Part shown: positions 1 to 6,969 of the stretch, one piece after another
How the letters are laid out: each line of letters begins with the position of its first letter
Numbering within the stretch: position 1 is the stretch's first letter
Assembly (NCBI GenBank): GCA_002351795.1
Contig: DEHG01000107.1
Coordinates: 17,420-25,047, forward strand
Length of the DNA: 7,628 nt
Direction of reading: 5' to 3'
Source: Ruminococcaceae bacterium UBA2806
GTDB taxonomy: Bacteria > Bacillota > Clostridia > Oscillospirales > Acutalibacteraceae
Translations under genes and position numbers: made by a program
Notes under the pieces: generated by a model
What the model saw: the letters and a program-made list of their open reading frames with translations, nothing else
Databases searched by the model: none
What the model was told of the DNA's origin: nothing

Positions 1-234
1 CAGCTCTCCGACCTGAGAGATTCGGGTTCTATCGAACAGGATGCGGATATAGTTCTGTTCCTCTATCGTGAGGATTACTACGATAAGGATACGGACTCCC
101 GTGAGGATGCCGACAAAAACAGCGGCGAATGTATAGTCGCCAAAAACAGACACGGTGAAACACGCTCGGTTCCTCTGCACTGGCAGGGTGAGTTTATGCG
201 TTTTACATCACAGGAGCTGAGCCGTGGAGAATAA
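1..234 (+). CDS. dnaB: Replicative DNA helicase DnaB, C-terminal end (5' partial)
   Basis: These are the last 77 codons of DnaB, the hexameric ring helicase that unwinds DNA ahead of the replication fork; the start lies outside the window. The fragment opens with the conserved stretch SDLRDSGSIEQDAD (residues 3-16 here) followed by IVLFLYR, which belongs to the RecA-like ATPase domain and is nearly invariant in the family. After a variable acidic loop (about residues 23-40) comes AKNRHGET (47-54). It corresponds to the family's K-x-R-x-G segment, whose Lys and Arg reach into the neighbouring subunit's ATP site. The ending WQGEFMRFTSQE is the usual DnaB C-terminus, so the gene appears intact at this end. 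Its last 11 bases overlap the tilS start, suggesting coupled translation. The identification rests on these motifs and is secure; nothing can be said about the N-terminal domain. Confidence 0.95.
   Translation, partial: QLSDLRDSGSIEQDADIVLFLYREDYYDKDTDSREDADKNSGECIVAKNRHGETRSVPLHWQGEFMRFTSQELSRGE
212..216 (+). promoter_or_regulatory. Ribosome binding site fixing the GTG start of tilS
   Basis: AGGAG lies inside the last codons of dnaB, 7 bases before the GTG at 224. The reading frame from this GTG gives the expected TilS N-terminus, with a short helix and then the PP-loop at residue 26. The site therefore supports GTG as the real start, with tilS translation beginning before dnaB translation has ended. 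Confidence 0.8.
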
Positions 235-1615
235 AGTATGGGAAACTATCAAAAAATATGATATGCTGTCATCTGGAGATACCGTTGTTGTCGGATTGTC
301 GGGCGGAGCTGATTCCTGCGCTTTGCTGCAGTATCTTGTCAGCATCAGGGAAAAGCTTTCTCTGCATATTATAGCCTGTCATGTTAATCATATGATAAGG
401 GGACAGGAAGCTGACAGGGATGAGGATTTTTCAAGAAAGCTGTGCAGTCAGCTCAAAGTGGAATTCAGACTGCTGAAAATAAATGTTCCTGAGCAGGCAA
501 AACTCAGAAAAGAAAGCACTGAAAAATGTGCAAGAGATATACGCTATGAATTTTTCGGAAAGATCGCCGATGAGTATAATGCAAAAATCGCAACTGCACA
601 TACTGCGTCAGACAATGCAGAAACTGTACTGTATAATCTTGCAAGAGGCTGCGGAATAAAGGGAATATGCGGGATACCTCCCGTCAGAGAAAGGATAATC
701 CGACCCTTTATTACTGTACTCAGAGAGGAAACTGAAAAGTACTGCTATGCACACAATATTCATTATGTAACGGACAGTACAAATCTTACAGATGAATATA
801 CAAGAAATAAGATAAGACACGGTGTTATTCCTGTTCTTAAAGAAATCAATCCCGCTGTAATAGAAAATATCAGTCGCATGACGGAAAATATGAGGTGTAA
901 TGCTGATTTACTTTACAGTGATGCAGTGAAATATTTAGATATGATTCGTTCTGACAGATACTCTGATTCCTATAAAGCTGATTTACTTTACAGCTGTGAT
1001 CAGGCTCTTTTTGCCCAGATCATTTCAATTCTTGCAGCTGAACACGGCTTTATTCCGCAGGCGGAGCACATTTCACTTATCAGGGAAATATGCCGCAAAG
1101 GCGGTGAGTTACAGCTCAGCCGTGATCTGTATGCAGTATGCAGACAGGGATCATTCCGTATTACGGAGAAAAATGTCCGTAATAATAATGAATGGGAGAT
1201 ACCGGAATGGGGACAATTTATTGTTATAAGCAACAAAAAAATTAAACCGATGAAAATGAGTATGTCAGAATTTAACAATGCTGAAAAAAATCCGGATTTT
1301 CTGTTTATTAATTCGGGGGATTGTGATACAATACCCATTGGAACTGTTTTCAGGTACAGACGCAGCGGAGATCGTTTCAGTCTGCCTGAAAGGAATATCA
1401 GTAAAACGCTGAAAAAACTATTTATAGAAATGAAAATACCAGCCGAGCGAAGAGACAGTATACTTGTGCTTGCTTATGGTAATGATATAATATGGATAGA
1501 GGGAATAGGTTTTTCGGAAAAATACATATGCAGCCGTAAAACGGAAAATGTAATGTATTTAGATATTTCCGAAGTATCCGAAAAGGAGAAGGCACATAAT
1601 GGATCAGGATATTGA
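224..1615 (+). CDS. tilS: tRNA(Ile)-lysidine synthetase TilS
   Basis: TilS is a cytoplasmic enzyme that uses ATP to attach lysine to C34 of the CAU-anticodon tRNA-Ile, so that it reads AUA and accepts isoleucine. The protein has 463 residues, close to Bacillus-type TilS. The N-terminal PP-loop ATPase domain shows SGGADS (26-31), HVNHMIRG (53-60), a helix with E97, K101 and R104, and AHTASDNAET (125-134), followed by RGCGIKGICGIPPVR. In many homologues the third motif reads AHHxDDxxET; here Ser129 replaces the first Asp, while D130 and E133 are kept. RNKIRH (194-199) marks the end of the catalytic core. A helical tRNA-binding region follows, then the C-terminal domain with RYRRSGDRF (377-385) and LKKLFIEMKIP (396-406). 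It starts at GTG, overlaps dnaB by 11 bases and hpt by 17, and is almost certainly in the same transcript. AUA codons are frequent in this window, so the enzyme should be essential. Confidence 0.95.
   Translation: MENKVWETIKKYDMLSSGDTVVVGLSGGADSCALLQYLVSIREKLSLHIIACHVNHMIRGQEADRDEDFSRKLCSQLKVEFRLLKINVPEQAKLRKESTEKCARDIRYEFFGKIADEYNAKIATAHTASDNAETVLYNLARGCGIKGICGIPPVRERIIRPFITVLREETEKYCYAHNIHYVTDSTNLTDEYTRNKIRHGVIPVLKEINPAVIENISRMTENMRCNADLLYSDAVKYLDMIRSDRYSDSYKADLLYSCDQALFAQIISILAAEHGFIPQAEHISLIREICRKGGELQLSRDLYAVCRQGSFRITEKNVRNNNEWEIPEWGQFIVISNKKIKPMKMSMSEFNNAEKNPDFLFINSGDCDTIPIGTVFRYRRSGDRFSLPERNISKTLKKLFIEMKIPAERRDSILVLAYGNDIIWIEGIGFSEKYICSRKTENVMYLDISEVSEKEKAHNGSGY
902..993 (+). repeat. 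Pair of 17-base direct repeats inside tilS
   Basis: The 17-base sequence GCTGATTTACTTTACAG occurs at 902-918 and again, identically, at 977-993. The copies are 75 bases (25 codons) apart and in frame, and both encode ADLLYS (TilS residues 227-232 and 252-257). They fall in the helical region between the catalytic core and the C-terminal domain. Either a short internal duplication or chance reuse of codons could explain them. Confidence 0.6.
1583..1588 (+). promoter_or_regulatory. Ribosome binding site of hpt within the tilS coding region
   Basis: AAGGAG lies 10 bases before the hpt ATG at 1599, inside the last codons of tilS. Because the site and the start codon are both within tilS, ribosomes finishing tilS cover the hpt start, which is the usual arrangement for translational coupling. 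Confidence 0.7.
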
Positions 1616-2135
1616 AAGAGTATTGTACAGTGAGCAGGAGCTTGCATCACTATGTGACAGTATAGCGCAGAGTATCAATAATGACTATATTGGCAGGGAT
1701 GTTGTACTGGTATGTATGCTCAAGGGCAGCATAATGTTTTATGCTGATTTGGTAAGAAGGATAAATGTCAGATGCATTCTTGATTTTATGGCAGTTTCAA
1801 GCTACGGCAGCGCAGCTGTTTCAAGCGGGAAAATAAATATCAAAAAGGATCTTTCAGAGAGTATAAAGGGCAGGGATGTCATTATTGTTGAAGATATTCT
1901 TGACACCGGCAATACCCTGTATTACATAAAGGATTATCTTGAAAAAAGAGATCCAGCCTCGATCAGGATCTGCACATTATTCGATAAGCCTTCAAGAAGA
2001 AAAAAGCCGATCACTCCCGATTACACGGGAGAAGTGATAGATGACCTTTTTATAGTGGGATACGGACTGGATTATGATGAAAGGTACAGGAATCTGCCAT
2101 ATGTAGGCGTTCTCAGACCTGAGATATACCGGTAA
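1599..2135 (+). CDS. hpt: Hypoxanthine phosphoribosyltransferase
   Basis: This cytoplasmic salvage enzyme joins hypoxanthine (and usually guanine) to PRPP, giving IMP or GMP and pyrophosphate. At 178 residues it has the normal bacterial length. Visible family features are LKGS (41-44, the pyrophosphate-contacting loop), SSYG (67-70, in the flexible loop closing over the active site), and the PRPP signature VIIVEDILDTGNT (94-106), with acidic pair E98/D99 and D102 at the place of the catalytic base. K130 in DKPSRR is the purine-contacting lysine, and VGYGLDYDERYRNLPY (153-168) is typical of bacterial Hpt and contributes to the Mg-pyrophosphate and base sites. The gene overlaps the end of tilS by 17 bases. 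TilS and Hpt are adjacent in many Firmicutes, are fused in Listeria, and have been reported to form a complex in Bacillus subtilis; the overlap here fits that association. Its symbol is hprT in some genomes. Confidence 0.95.
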   Translation: MDQDIERVLYSEQELASLCDSIAQSINNDYIGRDVVLVCMLKGSIMFYADLVRRINVRCILDFMAVSSYGSAAVSSGKINIKKDLSESIKGRDVIIVEDILDTGNTLYYIKDYLEKRDPASIRICTLFDKPSRRKKPITPDYTGEVIDDLFIVGYGLDYDERYRNLPYVGVLRPEIYR

Positions 2136-2159
2136 GATCACCTCAGAAACAAAATACTT

Positions 2160-2165
2160 AAGGAG
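2160..2165 (+). promoter_or_regulatory. Ribosome binding site fixing the TTG start of ftsH
   Basis: AAGGAG lies 10 bases before the TTG at 2176. There is no in-frame ATG nearby that keeps the first membrane helix, and the frame has no other good start between the hpt stop and this point. The strong site therefore decides in favour of the rare TTG start. The 40-base gap between hpt and ftsH holds nothing else I can recognise. Confidence 0.8.
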
Positions 2166-2175
2166 TGACCATATT

Positions 2176-4053
2176 TTGGATAACAAAAAGACGATCCGTA
2201 ATTTACTTATTTACCTTGGCATACCGATACTGCTGATAATCATAGTATCAATATTCTTTTCGATGCAGCCGAAGGAAGAAAAACCGACCTCCGAGATCAT
2301 TTATCTGTTCAAGGATATGAAGGTAAAGGAATACACCCTTGATTTCGGAACAGGTGATCTTACTATAAAAAAGACTGATAACAAAAAGATAGAAACATCA
2401 GTTGCAAGCATTTCACTTTTCCTTGATTCAATTGATCCTTATGTTCAGCAGTACAATGAAAAGAACAAGGAAGCGCCGATGAAGTTTAACTGGAAAAAGG
2501 CTGCGGATAATTCTTTCCTGCTCAGTCTGCTGCCTGAGGTAGTGCTGATAATTCTGTTTGTTGTTGTATGGATCTACTTTATGAAGAGACTCAACAACGG
2601 CTTCGGAGATTTCGGCAAGACGATGGGCTTCGGAAAAGCAAATATCAAAAGCGTCAAGGATGAAAACCGAAAAACAACATTTGCCGATGTTGCTGGTGCA
2701 GATGAGGAAAAGGAAGAGCTCAGAGAGATCGTTGAATTCCTCAAGGATCCCAAAAAGTATAATGAGCTTGGCGCAAGAATACCCAAGGGCGTTCTGCTTG
2801 TAGGCCCTCCCGGTACAGGTAAAACCTTGCTTGCAAGAGCTGTTGCAGGTGAAGCCGGAGTACAGTTCTTCTCAATTTCCGGTTCTGATTTCGTTGAAAT
2901 GTATGTCGGTGTTGGTGCTTCAAGAGTTAGAGATCTTTTTGATCAGGCAAAGAAAAATTCACCCTGTATCATTTTCATAGATGAGATAGACGCAGTAGGC
3001 CGTCAGAGAGGCGCAGGTCTCGGCGGCGGACATGATGAGCGTGAACAGACACTTAACCAGCTTCTTGTTGAGATGGACGGCTTCGGCGCAAATGCCGGCG
3101 TCATCATGATAGCAGCAACCAACCGTCCCGATATTCTTGATCCTGCTCTTATGCGTCCGGGTCGTTTTGACAGACAGGTAATTGTCGGCAGACCTGATAT
3201 CAAGGGTCGTGAGGAGATCCTGAAGGTACACGCAAAGGGCAAGCCGCTTGCACCTGATGTTGAGCTTAAAACGATTGCAAAATCAACAGCAGGTTTTACA
3301 GGTGCAGACCTTGAAAACCTTCTTAATGAGGCAGCCCTGCTTGCCGCAAGAAAGGATCTCAAGGCTATTACAATGACTGAGGTCGAGGAAGCTACGATCA
3401 AGGTTGTTGTCGGTACAGAGAAAAAGTCAAGGGTAATGACAGACAAGGAAAAGAAGCTTACCGCTTATCATGAAGCGGGTCATGCAATTGCAACTTATTA
3501 TTCTCCTACTCAGGATCCTGTTCATCAGATTTCAATTATTCCCAGGGGCATGGCGGGCGGTTTTACAATGTCGCTGCCGTCTGAGGATAAATCCTACCGT
3601 TCAAGAAATGAGATGCTTGAAGAGATCGTGGTTCTTCTCGGCGGTCGTGTTGCCGAGGCGCTTATTCTTGGTGATATTTCAACAGGTGCTTCAAACGATA
3701 TTGAAAGAGCAACGAATCTTGTATTCTCAATGATAACAAAGTACGGCATGAGCAAAAAGCTCGGTCCGATAACCTACGGCAAGAGTGACGGCGAGGTTTT
3801 CCTCGGAAAAGAATTCGGTCATACCAAGACGTATTCTGAGGAGACAGCTGCAAAGATCGATGCTGAGGTCACTGAATATATCACAAACGGCTATAAGCAG
3901 ACAGAGAAGATCCTCAACGATCATATGCCTGAGCTGCACAGGGTAGCACAGTTCCTCTTTGAGCATGAAAAGATGTCCGGTGAGCAGTTCATCTGCGCTG
4001 TTGAAGGCAAAGAGATCCCGACTGAGGATGAATCAGAAGATACAGACGAATAA
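2176..4053 (+). CDS. ftsH: ATP-dependent zinc metalloprotease FtsH
   Basis: FtsH is a membrane-anchored hexameric AAA+ protease that extracts and degrades misassembled membrane proteins and some short-lived cytoplasmic regulators. The 625 residues are complete. Domains in order: membrane helix about 9-28; a small extracytoplasmic domain about 30-112; a second membrane helix about 114-135; an AAA+ module with Walker A GPPGTGKT (210-217), pore loop MYVG (242-245), Walker B IIFIDEID (265-272) and second region of homology ATNRPDILDPALMRPGRFDR (314-333); then the protease domain with zinc ligands H432 and H436 in HEAGH, catalytic E433, and third ligand D508 in STGASNDIE. The pore aromatic is Tyr243 where E. 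coli has Phe, which should still grip substrate. A short acidic tail ends the protein. It starts at TTG and follows hpt by 40 bases, so it is probably read from the dnaB-tilS-hpt transcript. Codon choice looks more biased than in tilS, consistent with higher expression. Confidence 0.97.
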   Translation: MDNKKTIRNLLIYLGIPILLIIIVSIFFSMQPKEEKPTSEIIYLFKDMKVKEYTLDFGTGDLTIKKTDNKKIETSVASISLFLDSIDPYVQQYNEKNKEAPMKFNWKKAADNSFLLSLLPEVVLIILFVVVWIYFMKRLNNGFGDFGKTMGFGKANIKSVKDENRKTTFADVAGADEEKEELREIVEFLKDPKKYNELGARIPKGVLLVGPPGTGKTLLARAVAGEAGVQFFSISGSDFVEMYVGVGASRVRDLFDQAKKNSPCIIFIDEIDAVGRQRGAGLGGGHDEREQTLNQLLVEMDGFGANAGVIMIAATNRPDILDPALMRPGRFDRQVIVGRPDIKGREEILKVHAKGKPLAPDVELKTIAKSTAGFTGADLENLLNEAALLAARKDLKAITMTEVEEATIKVVVGTEKKSRVMTDKEKKLTAYHEAGHAIATYYSPTQDPVHQISIIPRGMAGGFTMSLPSEDKSYRSRNEMLEEIVVLLGGRVAEALILGDISTGASNDIERATNLVFSMITKYGMSKKLGPITYGKSDGEVFLGKEFGHTKTYSEETAAKIDAEVTEYITNGYKQTEKILNDHMPELHRVAQFLFEHEKMSGEQFICAVEGKEIPTEDESEDTDE

Positions 4054-4063
4054 TGCATAAAAT

Positions 4064-4097
4064 ATACAAGGAGTGCCTGCTTTTGCACTCCTTGTAT
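4064..4097 (+). terminator. Perfect 13-bp hairpin between ftsH and uvrA, possible terminator
   Basis: The arms at 4064-4076 (ATACAAGGAGTGC) and 4085-4097 pair perfectly over 13 bp, with 6 G-C pairs and an 8-base loop. The hairpin begins 10 bases after the ftsH stop, the usual place for a transcript end. However, the bases after it (TAGTATGGAACAA) contain no U-run, and the opposite strand has only a short interrupted one. It may be a weak or factor-assisted terminator, or a structure that protects the ftsH message end and tunes read-through into uvrA. That it folds is well supported; that it terminates is an inference from position. Confidence 0.6.
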
Positions 4098-4118
4098 TAG
4101 TATGGAACAATAATTTCC

Positions 4119-4123
4119 GGAGG
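4119..4123 (+). promoter_or_regulatory. Ribosome binding site of uvrA
   Basis: GGAGG lies 5 bases before the ATG at 4129 and fixes that start; the resulting protein begins with the usual UvrA N-terminus (the IxVRGAREHNLKN pattern). The site lies just downstream of the intergenic hairpin and is not part of its stem. Confidence 0.8.
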
Positions 4124-4128
4124 TAAAG

Positions 4129-6957
4129 ATGGGATTCAAAAAGATAATTGTAAGAGGAGCAAGGGAGCATAATCTTAAAAATATTAATGTGGATATCCCG
4201 AAGGACGAGCTTGTTGTATTGACGGGACTGTCGGGTTCAGGAAAATCCTCACTTGCATTTGATACCCTGTATGCAGAGGGACAGAGAAGATATGTCGAAT
4301 CCCTTTCGTCCTATGCAAGAATGTTTTTAGGTCAGATGGATAAGCCTGATGTTGACAGTATTGATGGTTTGTCTCCTGCGATCTCCATAGATCAGAAAAC
4401 GACTTCAAAAAATCCAAGATCAACAGTCGGTACGGTAACGGAAATATATGACTATCTGCGCCTTATGTATGCCAGAATAGGAATACCGCACTGCCCTGTA
4501 TGCGGAAGAGAAATAAAGCAGCAGACAGTTGACCAGATAGTGGATAAGGTACTGACTCTGCCGCAGAAAACAAAGATACAGGTTTTAGCTCCTGTTGTAC
4601 GGGCAAAAAAGGGACAGCACCAGAAGGAGCTTGAATCCGCCGCAAAAAGCGGTTTTGTCCGTGTAAGAGTGGACGGGATAATATATGACCTTTCCGAAAA
4701 GATAGCAATTGAGAAGAATAAAAAGCATAATGTGGATATTGTTGTTGACAGACTTGTAATAAAGGACGATATCCGTTCAAGACTTGCAGATTCTATTGAA
4801 ACTGCCTCAAAGCTTGCGGGAGGACTTACGATAATTTCTGAAATAGGCGGGGAGGATACACTGTATTCGCAGAATTATGCCTGCCCGGAGCATGGTGTAA
4901 GCATTGACGAGCTTAGTCCGAGAATGTTTTCATTCAATAATCCGTTTGGCGCCTGCAAAAAATGCACAGGTCTTGGCGTATTTATGGAAATTGATATAGA
5001 CCGGATAATACCCGACAGGACAAAATCCATAAGACAGGGAGCTGTAAAGGGCAGCGGCTGGGCAATGGAAGGCAGTACTATTGCGGCGATGTATTTTGAA
5101 GCTCTTTCCGAAAAATACGGTTTTTCTCTTGACGAGCCAGTTGAAAAGCTTTCAGAAGAGGTGCTGGATATCATCCTGTACGGAACAAAGGGCGAAAAGA
5201 TAACCGTAAAGAGAAAAAGCGAATACGGCAGCGGAACGTACAAAACAGAGTTTGAGGGCATTGTAAACAACCTTGAAAGGCGTTTCCGTGAAACACAAAG
5301 CTCATGGATAAAGACGGAGATTGAAAGCTATATGTCTGCTGTACCCTGCGATGCCTGTAAAGGCAAAAGACTTTCCCCTGAAAGTCTTGCTGTGACTGTA
5401 GGAGGTATGAATATAAGCGAATTCTGCGATATGTCCGTTGAACAGGCGCTTTTGTTTGTAAAGCAGGCTGACCTTACAGATCGTGAAAGACTTATTGCAA
5501 AGGCAATTACAAAGGAGATTGACAGCAGACTGAATTTTCTTAACAGTGTCGGTCTTTCATATCTTACTCTGTCTCGTTCGGCGGGAACTCTTTCGGGCGG
5601 TGAAAGTCAGCGAATACGTCTTGCAACACAGATAGGCTCTTCACTTTCGGGAGTGCTTTATATACTTGATGAGCCGAGTATAGGTCTTCATCAGAGAGAC
5701 AATGACAAGCTTATAAATACGCTTAAAAATCTGCGTGACCTCGGCAATACCGTTGTTGTAGTCGAGCATGACGAGGACACTATGTATGCAGCGGATCATA
5801 TCATAGATATTGGTCCGGGCGCAGGTATCCATGGCGGCGAGCTTGTATGCGCCGGTACAATAGACGATATAAAAGCCTGTGAGCGTTCGGAAACAGGACT
5901 TTATCTCAGCAGAAAAAAGTATATACCTGTTCCCGCAGAAAGAAGAAAGGGAAACGGCTGCATACTTTCAGTCAAAGGTGCATATCAGAATAATCTGAAA
6001 AAGATCAATGTTGATTTTCCCCTTGGGAAGTTTATTTGCGTTACAGGTGTTTCCGGTTCAGGTAAATCCTCGCTTGTAAATGAGATACTTTACAAGCAGC
6101 TTGCCTGCGACCTCAATAAAGCCAGACCCGTTCCCGTTTGCTGCAAAAAGATCACAGGAATTGAAAATCTTGATAAGGTAATAGATATCAACCAGTCTCC
6201 CATAGGCAGAACTCCGAGATCAAACCCCGCAACATATACGGGCGTATTTACAGATATAAGAGAGCTTTTTGCGTCAACGAATGAAGCAAAAATGAGGGGC
6301 TATGGTGCGGGACGCTTTTCCTTCAATGTCAAGGGCGGCAGATGCGAAGCCTGTCAGGGCGACGGCATTATAAAGATAGAAATGCATTTCCTTCCGGATG
6401 TATATGTACCCTGTGAGGTCTGCGGGGGAAAGAGGTATTCAAGAGAAACTCTTGAAGTAAAGTATAAGGGCAGATCCATTTATGATGTACTTGAAATGAC
6501 TGTTGAGGAAGGCTGCGAGTTTTTCTCAAATCAGCAGAGGATATATAACAAGCTCAATACTTTAAGGGATGTAGGACTCGGATATATCAAGATAGGACAG
6601 CCGTCAACAACTCTTTCCGGCGGTGAGGCTCAGCGTATAAAGCTTGCGACAGAGCTTTCAAAGCGTTCAACAGGGAAAACAGTTTATATACTTGACGAGC
6701 CTACAACAGGTCTTCATATTGCCGATGTTCACAGGCTGATAGATGTTCTGCAAAAATTTGTTGACGGCGGAAATACCGTTATTGTCATTGAGCATAATCT
6801 TGATCTGATAAAAACGGCGGATCATATAATCGACCTCGGTCCGGAGGGCGGCGACGGAGGAGGAACTGTCATTGCCTGCGGTACGCCAGAGGAAATCATG
6901 GAATGTGAAAACTCATATACCGGGCAATATCTGAAAAAGCTTATCAGCGGGGGCTAA
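4129..6957 (+). CDS. uvrA: Excinuclease ABC subunit UvrA
   Basis: UvrA is the dimeric damage sensor of nucleotide excision repair: it finds distorted DNA and loads UvrB. The protein is complete at 942 residues. It has two ABC ATPase halves. The first has Walker A GLSGSGKSS (33-41), signature LSGGESQR (488-495) and Walker B YILDEPS (511-517). The second has GVSGSGKSS (640-648), LSGGEAQR (829-836) and YILDEPTTGLH (853-863). Three zinc modules are visible: C122/C125 with C407/C410; C252/H255 with C276/C279; and C739/C742 with C762/C765, the last in the C-terminal DNA-binding zinc finger. The UvrB-binding region lies at about 131-245 and the insertion domain at about 285-400. The second module is CxxH rather than the CxxC of E. 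coli. No uvrB adjoins it within the window. A possible terminator separates it from ftsH, and the next gene starts 12 bases after its stop. I see no clear SOS operator upstream. Confidence 0.97.
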   Translation: MGFKKIIVRGAREHNLKNINVDIPKDELVVLTGLSGSGKSSLAFDTLYAEGQRRYVESLSSYARMFLGQMDKPDVDSIDGLSPAISIDQKTTSKNPRSTVGTVTEIYDYLRLMYARIGIPHCPVCGREIKQQTVDQIVDKVLTLPQKTKIQVLAPVVRAKKGQHQKELESAAKSGFVRVRVDGIIYDLSEKIAIEKNKKHNVDIVVDRLVIKDDIRSRLADSIETASKLAGGLTIISEIGGEDTLYSQNYACPEHGVSIDELSPRMFSFNNPFGACKKCTGLGVFMEIDIDRIIPDRTKSIRQGAVKGSGWAMEGSTIAAMYFEALSEKYGFSLDEPVEKLSEEVLDIILYGTKGEKITVKRKSEYGSGTYKTEFEGIVNNLERRFRETQSSWIKTEIESYMSAVPCDACKGKRLSPESLAVTVGGMNISEFCDMSVEQALLFVKQADLTDRERLIAKAITKEIDSRLNFLNSVGLSYLTLSRSAGTLSGGESQRIRLATQIGSSLSGVLYILDEPSIGLHQRDNDKLINTLKNLRDLGNTVVVVEHDEDTMYAADHIIDIGPGAGIHGGELVCAGTIDDIKACERSETGLYLSRKKYIPVPAERRKGNGCILSVKGAYQNNLKKINVDFPLGKFICVTGVSGSGKSSLVNEILYKQLACDLNKARPVPVCCKKITGIENLDKVIDINQSPIGRTPRSNPATYTGVFTDIRELFASTNEAKMRGYGAGRFSFNVKGGRCEACQGDGIIKIEMHFLPDVYVPCEVCGGKRYSRETLEVKYKGRSIYDVLEMTVEEGCEFFSNQQRIYNKLNTLRDVGLGYIKIGQPSTTLSGGEAQRIKLATELSKRSTGKTVYILDEPTTGLHIADVHRLIDVLQKFVDGGNTVIVIEHNLDLIKTADHIIDLGPEGGDGGGTVIACGTPEEIMECENSYTGQYLKKLISGG

Positions 6958-6960
6958 GGA
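6956..6960 (+). promoter_or_regulatory. Ribosome binding site of the DUF5685-type gene, overlapping the uvrA stop
   Basis: AAGGA, sharing the last two bases of the uvrA stop codon, lies 9 bases before the ATG at 6970. A GTG at 6962 is in another frame that closes after 16 codons, so the ATG is the start. The overlap with the stop suggests translation coupled to uvrA. Confidence 0.65.
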
Positions 6961-6969
6961 AGTGAAAAA

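Noticed and set aside
1583..1615. Programmed frameshift in the tilS-hpt overlap that would make a TilS-Hpt fusion as in Listeria.
   Set aside because: Joining the frames would need a +1 shift, and the overlap has no recognisable slippery codon at the tilS stop. hpt also has its own good ribosome binding site and ATG.
3003..3446. Long open frame of 147 codons on the opposite strand within ftsH.
   Set aside because: It lies wholly over the conserved AAA+ region of ftsH, is rich in Ser, Arg and Ala in a low-complexity way, and has no recognisable domain. It is a shadow of ftsH codon usage.
4086..4093. CACTCCTT in the hairpin's right arm is complementary to the ftsH ribosome binding region at 2160-2167, suggesting 3'-to-5' pairing within the ftsH message.
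   Set aside because: Any CTCCTT matches a consensus Shine-Dalgarno sequence, and the local 13-bp stem would compete strongly with an 8-base pairing nearly 2 kb away.
4083..4100. Tiny TTG-initiated reading frame of five codons after the AAGGAG in the hairpin's left arm, considered as a leader peptide.
   Set aside because: The AAGGAG is locked in the stem, and the peptide has no codon pattern suggesting attenuation. A chance occurrence is more likely.
4104..4118. Inverted repeat GGAA-N7-TTCC just before uvrA, considered as an SOS (LexA) operator.
   Set aside because: The Gram-positive LexA box is GAAC-N4-GTTC; here the half-sites are incomplete and the spacing is wrong. A four-base dyad in AT-rich DNA is expected by chance.
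4875..5270. Open frame of 131 codons on the opposite strand within uvrA.
   Set aside because: It is antisense to conserved uvrA sequence, with no recognisable domain. The same applies to the other opposite-strand frames in the window.
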